Part shown: positions 29,091 to 37,265 of the stretch, in pieces
How the letters are laid out: every line of letters starts with the position of its first letter
How positions within the stretch are numbered: the first letter of the stretch is position 1
NCBI GenBank assembly: GCA_009921505.1
Contig: RFXU01000003.1
Span: 1-37,265 of the forward strand
Length of the DNA: 37,265 nucleotides
Direction of reading: 5' to 3'
DNA from: Flavobacteriaceae bacterium
GTDB lineage: Bacteria > Bacteroidota > Bacteroidia > Flavobacteriales > Flavobacteriaceae
Notes under the pieces: model-generated
Seen by the model: only the letters and a program-made list of their open reading frames with translations
What the model was told of the DNA's origin: nothing
The model's database searches: none
Translations under genes and position numbers: made by a program

Positions 29091-31316
29091 ATGAATTCAA
29101 CCCCTGATATCTATTATACCATTACCGACGAAGCTCCTTTTTTAGCCACCTATTCACTTTTACCAGTGGTTCAGAAATTTGCAAAACACGCTGGAATAAA
29201 TATTGATACGGCAGATATTTCTTTAGCGGGGCGTATTTTGGCTAGCTTCAACGATTATCTGAATGAAGACCAAAAAACAACAGATGCGCTGCACATGTTG
29301 GGAGAATTGGCAAAACGACCCGAGGCAAACATCATAAAACTTCCAAACATAAGTGCTTCGATGCCTCAGCTTTTAAGTGCCATTGAAGAACTTCAAAATA
29401 AAGGCTATGCCATTCCTGATTATCCTCATCAGCCACAAAACGATAAGGAACAGGCCATTAAAGCAACCTACGACAAAATAAAAGGAAGCGCGGTTAATCC
29501 CGTCTTAAGAGAGGGAAATAGCGACCGCCGAGCACCAATGGCCGTGAAAAATTTCGCTAAAAAGCACCCCCACAAGATGGGCGCTTGGCAGGAGGGCTCA
29601 AAGACCAGAGTAGCCACCATGAACCGTGGGGACTTTTTTCACAATGAACAATCAAAGACTTTTGCTGAGCCCAATGCCTTGAGTATTGTGTTAAAATCCG
29701 ATACAGGAGCGCAAACGTTTTTAAAAGATAATATTAAGGTCCTTCAGGGAGAAATCGTCGATGCGTCATTAATGCAGCGCCAAGAATTAACAAAATTCTT
29801 GAGCGACTCGATTGATCAGGCGCAAAATGAAAAGCTTTTACTCTCATTACATATGAAGGCGACCATGATGAAGGTAAGCGACCCTATCATCTTTGGTCAT
29901 GCGGTAAAAACGTTCTTCGCGCCAGTTTTTGAACAATACGGAAGCGTTTTCAAAGATTTAAACGTAAACGTAAACAATGGATTTGGTGATCTAATCAGTA
30001 AAATTCAAAATCTTCCACAGGATCAAAAAAACGCTATAGAAAAAAGTATAAAGGATTGTTACAACAATCGTCCTGACCTCGCGATGGTAAATTCGGACCA
30101 AGGAATCACGAATCTCCACGTACCGAGCGATGTAATTATCGACGCCTCGATGCCTGCCATGATCCGCAACTCGGGTCAGATGTGGGATAAAGATGGGGCT
30201 GTCCAAGACACATTAGCCGTTATCCCGGACAGTTCATATGCTGGGGTGTATCAAGCGACTATCGATTTTTGCAAGGCACATGGTGCCTTTGATCCAGCTA
30301 CAATGGGAACCGTCCCCAATGTTGGCTTAATGGCTCAAAAAGCTGAAGAATATGGTTCTCATGATAAAACATTTGAGATAGACCTCGCGGGTCAAATTCA
30401 GGTTTTAGACCAGCAGGGCAATACGGTATTTGCATTTCAAGTTCAAGCTGGAGATATCTTCAGGATGTGTCAGGTTAAAGATGCTCCAGTTCAAGATTGG
30501 GTTAAATTAGCCGTTTCAAGAGCGAAAGCCACCGGTTGGCCAGCTGTGTTTTGGTTAGATGAGCAACGTGCGCATGACTTTGAGTTAATCAAGAAAGTTC
30601 ATCTTTACCTCGAAGATCATGACACCAAAAATTTAGAGTTAAAAATTCTCGCACCTCAAAAAGCTACAGAATATACCCTGGAGCGTTTGGCCCGCGGGGA
30701 AAATACAATATCGGTTACGGGGAACGTACTGCGTGATTACTTGACCGATTTATTTCCAATTTTGGAGTTAGGAACAAGTGCTAAAATGTTATCCATTGTT
30801 CCCTTAATGAACGGTGGTGGTTTATTCGAAACGGGCGCTGGAGGCTCTGCGCCAAAACATGTCTCTCAATTCACTTCAGAAAATCACCTCAGATGGGATT
30901 CTCTCGGAGAATTTTTGGCGCTCGCTGTGTCTTTTGAACATTTTGGTGAAAAAAACAATAACCAAAAAGCCATTATTTTGGCAGAGGCCCTTGATAAAGC
31001 CACAGAAAAATTACTCGATCAGCAAAAGTCTCCCTCGCGTAAAGTGCACGAATTAGATAATCGGGGCAGTCATTTCTACCTTGCTCTTTATTGGGCTGAG
31101 GCTTTGGCCCATCAAGATAAAGATCAAGCCTTAAGCGAACACTTTAGTCCTATTGCTAAAAGCTTATTAACGCAGGAGCAAACCATCGTAAACGAACTCA
31201 ACCAAGTGCAGGGACATCCCGTAGATATAAATGGCTATTACGCCCCAGATATTCAAGCGGTCACCCAGCATATGCAGTGCAGCCTAACCTTTAATCAAAT
31301 ACTCAAAGGAATTTAA
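29091..31316 (+). CDS. icd: NADP-dependent isocitrate dehydrogenase, monomeric type
   Basis: 741 aa. [59 protein letters not shown]-like [16 protein letters not shown]. Confidence 0.97.
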   Translation: MNSTPDIYYTITDEAPFLATYSLLPVVQKFAKHAGINIDTADISLAGRILASFNDYLNEDQKTTDALHMLGELAKRPEANIIKLPNISASMPQLLSAIEELQNKGYAIPDYPHQPQNDKEQAIKATYDKIKGSAVNPVLREGNSDRRAPMAVKNFAKKHPHKMGAWQEGSKTRVATMNRGDFFHNEQSKTFAEPNALSIVLKSDTGAQTFLKDNIKVLQGEIVDASLMQRQELTKFLSDSIDQAQNEKLLLSLHMKATMMKVSDPIIFGHAVKTFFAPVFEQYGSVFKDLNVNVNNGFGDLISKIQNLPQDQKNAIEKSIKDCYNNRPDLAMVNSDQGITNLHVPSDVIIDASMPAMIRNSGQMWDKDGAVQDTLAVIPDSSYAGVYQATIDFCKAHGAFDPATMGTVPNVGLMAQKAEEYGSHDKTFEIDLAGQIQVLDQQGNTVFAFQVQAGDIFRMCQVKDAPVQDWVKLAVSRAKATGWPAVFWLDEQRAHDFELIKKVHLYLEDHDTKNLELKILAPQKATEYTLERLARGENTISVTGNVLRDYLTDLFPILELGTSAKMLSIVPLMNGGGLFETGAGGSAPKHVSQFTSENHLRWDSLGEFLALAVSFEHFGEKNNNQKAIILAEALDKATEKLLDQQKSPSRKVHELDNRGSHFYLALYWAEALAHQDKDQALSEHFSPIAKSLLTQEQTIVNELNQVQGHPVDINGYYAPDIQAVTQHMQCSLTFNQILKGI

Positions 31317-31335
31317 TGGCGTAGACGCATAAAAC

Positions 31336-33759
31336 ATGAAATACAAACACATACGATTTGCCCTCTTTCAAAAAGAGCGCAAAAACCGACTATTTAGCGG
31401 TCTATTTGCCTTGCTTTTTTGCCTAGGAATAGTCAATGCCTTTGGTCAACAAGAATACACCATAAGTGGGGTGGTTACTGACCTGAATACAGGAGAAACG
31501 CTAATTGGCGTCAATGTTTTGATTCCTGAACTTCGCGCTGGGGTCATCACGAATGCTTACGGATTTTATTCCATTACTTTACCGCAAGGCGCTCATGAAT
31601 TGATTTACAGCACTTTGGGCTATACCTTCGAACGAAGAAGTATTGAGTTAAATGCTTCTATGGTGATCGATGTGGCTCTTGGGGAAAATGCAGAAGAACT
31701 TGATGAGGTGGTCATAAAAGCGGATGTAGAGGCCCTCGACATTACCACTCCTCAAATGAGTGTCAATAGTCTCACAGCGCAAACCATAAAAAATATTCCA
31801 GTCGTTCTAGGTGAAGCTGACGTAATTAAGTCACTATTGTTATTACCTGGGGTGAGTAACGCCGGTGAAGGGGCTTCGGGATTTAATGTGCGTGGTGGTG
31901 CTGTCGATCAGAACTTGATTTTACTGGACGAGGCGACTATTTTTAATTCCTCCCACCTATTTGGTTTCTTTTCGGTATTTAATCCAGATGCCATTAAAGA
32001 CCTTAAGCTTTATAAAGGAAGTATTCCGGCGCGCTATGGATCACGAGTTTCTTCGGTATTAGATATCTATCAAAAAGAAGGAAATAGTAAAAATTTCAAA
32101 ATGAGTGGTGGTATCGGTGCGGTAGCCAGTCGTCTTTTGGTCGAAGGCCCGATAAAAAAGGATCAAGCTGCCTTTTTAGTCGGTGGTCGTGGTTCCTATG
32201 CGCATTTATTTCTTCCTTTATTCGACATCGAGAACACGGCTTATTTTTATGATTTAAACACTAAAATCAACTATAAAATAGACGATAGCAACAGTCTTTA
32301 TTTATCAGGGTATTTTGGTAGAGATTACTTCGGGATACAAGACAGTTTTATCAATAGTTATGGTAATGCGGTCATTAATTTCCGATGGAATCATAACTTT
32401 TCAGACAAGCTCTTTTCAAATTTGTCTTTAATTTATTCCAATTATTATTATGGTTTAGAACTCGATTTTGTTGGGTTCAAATGGGATTCTGGTATAGAGA
32501 ATTTCAATCTTAAATACGATTTCAATCACTATTTAAGTAAAGGTTTGCAGCTCAATTATGGGCTTCAAAATATCTACTATGGTTTTAATCCTGGAAAGAT
32601 AATTCCCAACAGACCAGACTCGGGAATTGTCGCGGATCAACTCACGCAAAAATATGCTAATGAAGCGGCTCTATATATAGACGTGGAGTGGGAAATTTCA
32701 CAACGCTTAAGGGCTGAAGTCGGTCTACGTGGCAGTCATTTTATGCGTTTTGGTCAAGATGAATTTCAGCTTTATGCCAATGATGCCCCAGTGACTTTTG
32801 ACCCGTTTCTTCTTATTTACAAAGAGGCAGATCCCATCGAAACCATTCGTGTGGATCGCTGGGAGCGATTAAAAACCTATAGCAATTGGGAGCCGCGTAT
32901 TGCCGCCTCATACACGATAACAGACGATATTTCACTCAAGGCGAGTTACACAAAGCTTTCACAGTACTTACACCTATTGTCCAATACCAGCAGTCCCACT
33001 CCGCTTGATGTTTGGACTCCGAGCGGCCCTTATGTTAAACCACAGCGCCTTGATCAATACGCTGTCGGGGTCTTTAGTTTTTTGAAGGACCGTGCTTATT
33101 CCCTTGAAGTCGAGGCCTATTATAAGGATGTTCGTCACCGAATTGACTACATTGATGGGGCTAATTTAATCGCCAACAATGCTATTGAACAAGTCATTCT
33201 AGATGGTAACGCACGTGCTTATGGACTTGAGGTTTTATTGCGCAAAAACCAAGGTGCTTTCCAAGGATGGATTGCCTATACCTTATCAAAAAGTGAGCAG
33301 AAAACATCGCCTAGAAATGAAAATGAAATTGGGATCAATAATGGCCAGTGGTATAATACCCCTTATGATAAGCCGCACGATTTATCCATATATGGTACAT
33401 ATACCTTGAACGATCGCTGGAAAATAAACAGCAATTTTATTTATCAAACCGGTCTGCCTACTAATTATCCCATCGGACAATTTGATTTTCAAGGTATAGT
33501 GGTTCCTTATTATGGTTTGCGCAATGAACAGAGGTTACCTGATTACCACAGAATAGATTTATCGGCCACCTATACGCCTAAGCGTAAATCAAATGCCCTG
33601 TATCAGAGTGAGTGGGTCTTCAGCATTTACAATGTCTACAACAGAATGAATGCGGCGTCGATTAATTTTAGGCAAAACGCTGATACCGGGGTTAATGAGG
33701 CCGTACGCACCTCCATTTTTGGCCTTGTTCCAGCGGTTACTTATAATTTTAAATTTTAA
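31336..33759 (+). CDS. TonB-dependent receptor with N-terminal carboxypeptidase-regulatory-like domain
   Basis: ISGVVTDLNTGETLIGVNVLIPELRAGVITNAYGFYSITLP; plug domain PGVSNAGEGASGFNVRGGAVDQNLILLDEATIFN; beta-barrel repeats; terminal F. Confidence 0.94.
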   Translation: MKYKHIRFALFQKERKNRLFSGLFALLFCLGIVNAFGQQEYTISGVVTDLNTGETLIGVNVLIPELRAGVITNAYGFYSITLPQGAHELIYSTLGYTFERRSIELNASMVIDVALGENAEELDEVVIKADVEALDITTPQMSVNSLTAQTIKNIPVVLGEADVIKSLLLLPGVSNAGEGASGFNVRGGAVDQNLILLDEATIFNSSHLFGFFSVFNPDAIKDLKLYKGSIPARYGSRVSSVLDIYQKEGNSKNFKMSGGIGAVASRLLVEGPIKKDQAAFLVGGRGSYAHLFLPLFDIENTAYFYDLNTKINYKIDDSNSLYLSGYFGRDYFGIQDSFINSYGNAVINFRWNHNFSDKLFSNLSLIYSNYYYGLELDFVGFKWDSGIENFNLKYDFNHYLSKGLQLNYGLQNIYYGFNPGKIIPNRPDSGIVADQLTQKYANEAALYIDVEWEISQRLRAEVGLRGSHFMRFGQDEFQLYANDAPVTFDPFLLIYKEADPIETIRVDRWERLKTYSNWEPRIAASYTITDDISLKASYTKLSQYLHLLSNTSSPTPLDVWTPSGPYVKPQRLDQYAVGVFSFLKDRAYSLEVEAYYKDVRHRIDYIDGANLIANNAIEQVILDGNARAYGLEVLLRKNQGAFQGWIAYTLSKSEQKTSPRNENEIGINNGQWYNTPYDKPHDLSIYGTYTLNDRWKINSNFIYQTGLPTNYPIGQFDFQGIVVPYYGLRNEQRLPDYHRIDLSATYTPKRKSNALYQSEWVFSIYNVYNRMNAASINFRQNADTGVNEAVRTSIFGLVPAVTYNFKF

Positions 33760-33762
33760 GCC

Positions 33763-34617
33763 ATGAAGCGATTAATTTTTACATTATCTATTTTCTCTCT
33801 TCTATGGACTTCATGTCAAGAAGTAATTACAGTGGACCTCCCAAGTCAAGAGCCTAAGCTTATTGTAGATGCTTTAGTACGTATTGACACCTCTGAGAGC
33901 ACAACACTCGTCTCGATTGAAGTGCGACAGACAAGTGATTTCTTTGGAGAAATCGCACCGGTTTCAGTTGACCAAATGACTCTAAGTAACCTTGATAACC
34001 CCGGCAATAATACTGATCAGGTTCTCGATGAAACCGAACCAGGATCTGGTGTTTACCAGCAAGTATTTTCAACACAAGAACTTGCCCGAGATCGCTGGTT
34101 TCTACAAATTGATTATCAGGGCGAGCTTTATGTCGCTGAATCACGCATGCAATACTCTGTACCCATTGATCAATTGACTATTGGTGACGGCAGTTTATTT
34201 TCAGAGGAATCGACAGAATTGCTCGTTCAATACTCTGATATTGGGGATCGTCAGGACTATTATTTATTTGATTATGGAAATGGAGACTTTTTTGCCTCTG
34301 AAGACGTCTTTTACGATGGACAACAGTTTGCATTCTCTTATTTCTACGATGAGGAATTTGATCCGGGAGAAATCCTAACAGTAAGTATCATGGGGATTGA
34401 TCGAGACTTTTTTAATTATATGAATCTCCTGCGCGAACAAAATGAAGGCGGTTTTGGGCCTTTTGCCTCCCCTGCGGTTTCGGTGCGAGGAAATTTGATT
34501 AATGCCACCGATATTGACAACAATAACAATTACAATAATGTCAATAACCCAGATAACTACGCCTTAGGTTATTTTGCTTTGGTTCAAGAGTATCGTGAGA
34601 GCATAGTAGTAGAATAA
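33763..34617 (+). CDS. DUF4249-family lipoprotein
   Basis: Lipobox LLWTSCQEVITVDLPSQEPKLIVDALV; immediately downstream of TonB receptor. Confidence 0.85.
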   Translation: MKRLIFTLSIFSLLWTSCQEVITVDLPSQEPKLIVDALVRIDTSESTTLVSIEVRQTSDFFGEIAPVSVDQMTLSNLDNPGNNTDQVLDETEPGSGVYQQVFSTQELARDRWFLQIDYQGELYVAESRMQYSVPIDQLTIGDGSLFSEESTELLVQYSDIGDRQDYYLFDYGNGDFFASEDVFYDGQQFAFSYFYDEEFDPGEILTVSIMGIDRDFFNYMNLLREQNEGGFGPFASPAVSVRGNLINATDIDNNNNYNNVNNPDNYALGYFALVQEYRESIVVE

Positions 34618-34681
34618 ATTAACTGGCGAAGCTTTTAGTTTGAATTAGGTTTAACTATCTTCATGACTCTAAACTATTATT

Positions 34682-35491
34682 TTGTTGCCAACCAGCACTA
34701 CCGAGTCCGATTCACTCCACAGAGATTTAGAAAAAAAATCTATTTCTGAACTCCTATATTTAATGAATGAAGAGGACCAAAAGGTCCCTTTAGCCGTAAA
34801 TGCGGTTATTCCTGAGATTGAAGCGATCGTCTCTGTTATTGTTGAAAAAATGAAACAAGGCGGGCGGCTATTTTATATCGGCGCAGGGACAAGTGGCCGT
34901 TTAGGCATACTTGATGCCAGTGAATGTCCACCAACCTTTGGAGTGCCGCACGATTTAGTTATTGGACTAATCGCTGGCGGCGATGGTGCCATTAGAAAGG
35001 CCGTAGAATTTGCAGAGGACAGTGCAACCCAGGCGTGGATTGATTTACAAGACCATGGAATTTCTAAAAATGATGTGGTTATCGGTATCGCAGCCTCAGG
35101 GCGTACCCCCTACGTCGTAGAAGGGCTGAATATGTGTAAATCAAATGGAATTGTAACCGGAGGAATAAGTTGTAACCTAGACAGTCCACTCGCAGCCATT
35201 GCTGACTTTCCCATTGCAGTTAATGTGGGGCCAGAATTTCTTACGGGCAGTACGAGACTCAAAGCAGGTACAGCGCAAAAACTCATACTCAATATGATTA
35301 CCACGACAACGATGATACAATTGGGGCGTGTGCAGGATAATAAAATGATAGACATGCAATTGAGCAACAATAAACTCGTAGAACGCGGTATTATTATGCT
35401 TATGGATTTTGGTCAGATTACCAGAGAACATGCGATAGCACTGATTAAGACGCATGGCAGTGTGCGAGAAGCTTTAAAAACACTCCAATGA
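34682..35491 (+). CDS. murQ: N-acetylmuramic acid 6-phosphate etherase (non-ATG start, TTG)
   Basis: DLEKKSISELLYLMNEEDQKVPLAV, GGRLFYIGAGTSGRLGILDASECPPTFG, GIAASGRTPYV, TGSTRLKAGTAQKLILNM. Confidence 0.95.
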   Translation: MLPTSTTESDSLHRDLEKKSISELLYLMNEEDQKVPLAVNAVIPEIEAIVSVIVEKMKQGGRLFYIGAGTSGRLGILDASECPPTFGVPHDLVIGLIAGGDGAIRKAVEFAEDSATQAWIDLQDHGISKNDVVIGIAASGRTPYVVEGLNMCKSNGIVTGGISCNLDSPLAAIADFPIAVNVGPEFLTGSTRLKAGTAQKLILNMITTTTMIQLGRVQDNKMIDMQLSNNKLVERGIIMLMDFGQITREHAIALIKTHGSVREALKTLQ

Positions 35492-35706
35492 ATAAAAAGT
35501 CAGTGCTCATTCAAGCCATCAAAATACTGGGTTTTGGCTTAATACTTTTAGTCATAAGTACCTACTTGTTGAATTTTGCCTTTATCAACAAAAATATAAT
35601 TCCCCTTTACGTAGTGTTACCCCTCGGGATTATTGGTGTTGCAGCAACGATATACACTTTATTTCGTGGCATACGCAAGTTTGTCTCCGTCTTTTTTGAC
35701 CATTAG
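35488..35706 (+). CDS. Small two-TM membrane protein (DUF6095-like)
   Basis: 72 aa, two hydrophobic segments, overlaps murQ stop. Confidence 0.6.
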   Translation: MNKKSVLIQAIKILGFGLILLVISTYLLNFAFINKNIIPLYVVLPLGIIGVAATIYTLFRGIRKFVSVFFDH

Positions 35707-35764
35707 CGGATCAAGGATAGATCATCATAACACCCCTCACGAGTAATAGGGTGAGCAGAAAGAT

Positions 35765-37105
35765 CTACTGCCGCATCAGCTCAAGTGTTTTTTCACCTTT
35801 TTTACCGGAAAATTTAATAAAGTATACTCCACTGGGTAAGGAAGAAACATCGATACGCCCTTCAAAACCTTGAACGGAGTCTTCTATAAGCATTTGACCC
35901 ATATTATTAAATACACTAAAATGCTGAACGAAGTTTGAAGCGCTGAAATTAACCACATTAGCAGCTGGGTTTGGAGCAATTTTTATGACTCCATCCGCCC
36001 ATTCAGATATTCCCAGGACATTAATTGTAATCGTAACCGCCAGTGGTAGACTCGGACAACCATCTACAATTTGTATGGCATAATAAGTAGCATTATCAAG
36101 GAGTGTCCCTGGGGCTAATGGATTTGTATTATTTAAGGCATCGGATTCTGTGGCAAACCAAATTACATCGCTAGGATCAACCACAATGTCCTCAATAGTA
36201 GCGCCTTCATTAAACGTTTGATTCGCAGCACCAACTGGAGTCGGTGGGGTGTTACAGGGCGATAGGTTTAGTTTGGTAAAATATTGTGAGGACTCCGGCC
36301 ATAATTGGGTCGTATTGCCACTTGATGGATCCAATATCTTTACGCCGTAATTGGTTCCGGCACTGACTAATATTTGACCGTTACCTAATGGCATTACGCC
36401 GCGTAAACTCCCCTCTTGCCAGAAATCAACAATAGTCCCATTCACGCGACTGAATTCATATAGCCCCGCAATATTTGCTCCATTATTACTAAATACAGCG
36501 GCAAAAACAGAATTATTGTTTGGAGCTAGTTCCAATTGTTGAATAAACGTGACCACTCCCGTCTGTACTAAGTCCCCCAACAAATTGCCCTGATAATCCC
36601 GTCTTTCAATTCGGGTATCATTACCTATATAAGAGATATAGACTTCATTATTTCCAACATCGAGAATATCAAAAGATGAACCTACAGTCGGTAAATTACC
36701 CAAAACATTCCCTTGGTAATCCAGTCGCACTATAGCTGAACCTGGTGCTCCGTTGTTCGTGCCAGCATTGGTCACCCAAACTTCACTACCTATAACCGAC
36801 AATCCTTTTATATTATCAAGGCCCGTATCGATGGTACTCAAATAAACACCTGTCAAATCAAAGCGATCTATACGATCCGCAGTTTGATCAGTAATCCAAA
36901 TTTCCTCCCCAACTTGAGTGATGTCTTTTGGCTGACCCTGATTTAAAGGTGTTAAATCGATGAAGGAAGGATTTATAATCGACCCATCAAAAGGATCTAA
37001 TAAAACAATATTGGGCTCATTAATAACCGCAATAACATCTTGAGCAGTTATCTTGAAAACACTTATGATAAAGAATAGACTAAGGGATAACAGTTTTTTA
37101 TTCAT
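35765..37105 (-). CDS. Secreted beta-propeller/NHL-like protein with T9SS C-terminal sorting domain
   Basis: Signal peptide MNKKLLSLSLFFIISVFKITAQ; repeats such as LDNIKGLSVIGSEVWVTNAG; C-terminal IAPNPAANVVNFS..VFNNMGQ..SSLPSGVYFIKF. Confidence 0.88.
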   Translation of the reverse strand: MNKKLLSLSLFFIISVFKITAQDVIAVINEPNIVLLDPFDGSIINPSFIDLTPLNQGQPKDITQVGEEIWITDQTADRIDRFDLTGVYLSTIDTGLDNIKGLSVIGSEVWVTNAGTNNGAPGSAIVRLDYQGNVLGNLPTVGSSFDILDVGNNEVYISYIGNDTRIERRDYQGNLLGDLVQTGVVTFIQQLELAPNNNSVFAAVFSNNGANIAGLYEFSRVNGTIVDFWQEGSLRGVMPLGNGQILVSAGTNYGVKILDPSSGNTTQLWPESSQYFTKLNLSPCNTPPTPVGAANQTFNEGATIEDIVVDPSDVIWFATESDALNNTNPLAPGTLLDNATYYAIQIVDGCPSLPLAVTITINVLGISEWADGVIKIAPNPAANVVNFSASNFVQHFSVFNNMGQMLIEDSVQGFEGRIDVSSLPSGVYFIKFSGKKGEKTLELMRQ

Positions 37106-37166
37106 AAAGTAAAATACCTATCGTAAAACTTAATTCAACAAATTCATTACAAATTTAGCAAAAAAA

Positions 37167-37194
37167 AAGCCCGCTATATTACTATAGCGGGCTT
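37167..37194 (-). terminator. rRNA operon terminator
   Basis: Minus strand AAGCCCGCTATA-GTAA-TATAGCGGGCTT followed by U-run. Confidence 0.9.
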
Positions 37195-37198
37195 AGAA

Positions 37199-37265
37199 GA
37201 AGGCGGCGACCTACTTTCCCACAGGAATGCAGTATCATCGGCGCAGTCGGGCTTAACTTCCCTGT
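37199..37265 (-). rRNA. rrf: 5S rRNA, partial (3' portion; remainder beyond window)
   Basis: Minus strand ACAGGGAAGTTAAGCCCGACTGCGCCGATGATACTGCATTCCTGTGGGAAAGTAGGTCGCCGCC matches the 3' part of Bacteroidota 5S rRNA. Confidence 0.93.

Noticed and set aside
34510-34545. Asn codon run (GACAACAATAACAATTACAATAATGTCAATAAC) as a microsatellite
   Set aside because: Imperfect and inside the DUF4249 coding frame; ordinary low-complexity protein segment.

Overview
The window is an ordinary, gene-dense chromosomal segment that I read as Bacteroidota/Flavobacteriia. The evidence is AT-rich DNA, TAnnTTTG-type -7 boxes, T9SS sorting domains, PorD/DUF4835, and the omega-BamD-DapA cluster. Recognisable genes are mostly core: fabI, recN, porD-like, coaBC, rpoZ-like, bamD, dapA, ligA, prmC, ribD, a YigZ family gene, dnaA, a low-MW PTP, an RsmI-like methylase, mltG, dapF, an HtrA protease, long-form GAPDH, an exported Gfo/Idh oxidoreductase, trmD, rplS, a monomeric icd, a TonB receptor plus DUF4249 pair, murQ, and T9SS-cargo proteins. 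The right edge holds the 3' part of a 5S rRNA on the minus strand, followed by a strong terminator. The left edge holds a large partial secreted protein (minus, 1..1849) that the ORF track misses because it is open-ended. I found no CRISPR array, tRNA, transposase or prophage module. The best candidates for something undescribed are (i) an ~0.6 kb orphan locus between rplS and icd (about 28.35-28.96 kb), with its own terminator, internal hairpins and short overlapping ORFs, and (ii) a repeated architecture in which the -7 box sits only 4-5 nt before the start codon (bamD, ligA, dapF, ribD), suggesting leaderless mRNAs. All calls come from reading the sequence; no database search was run.
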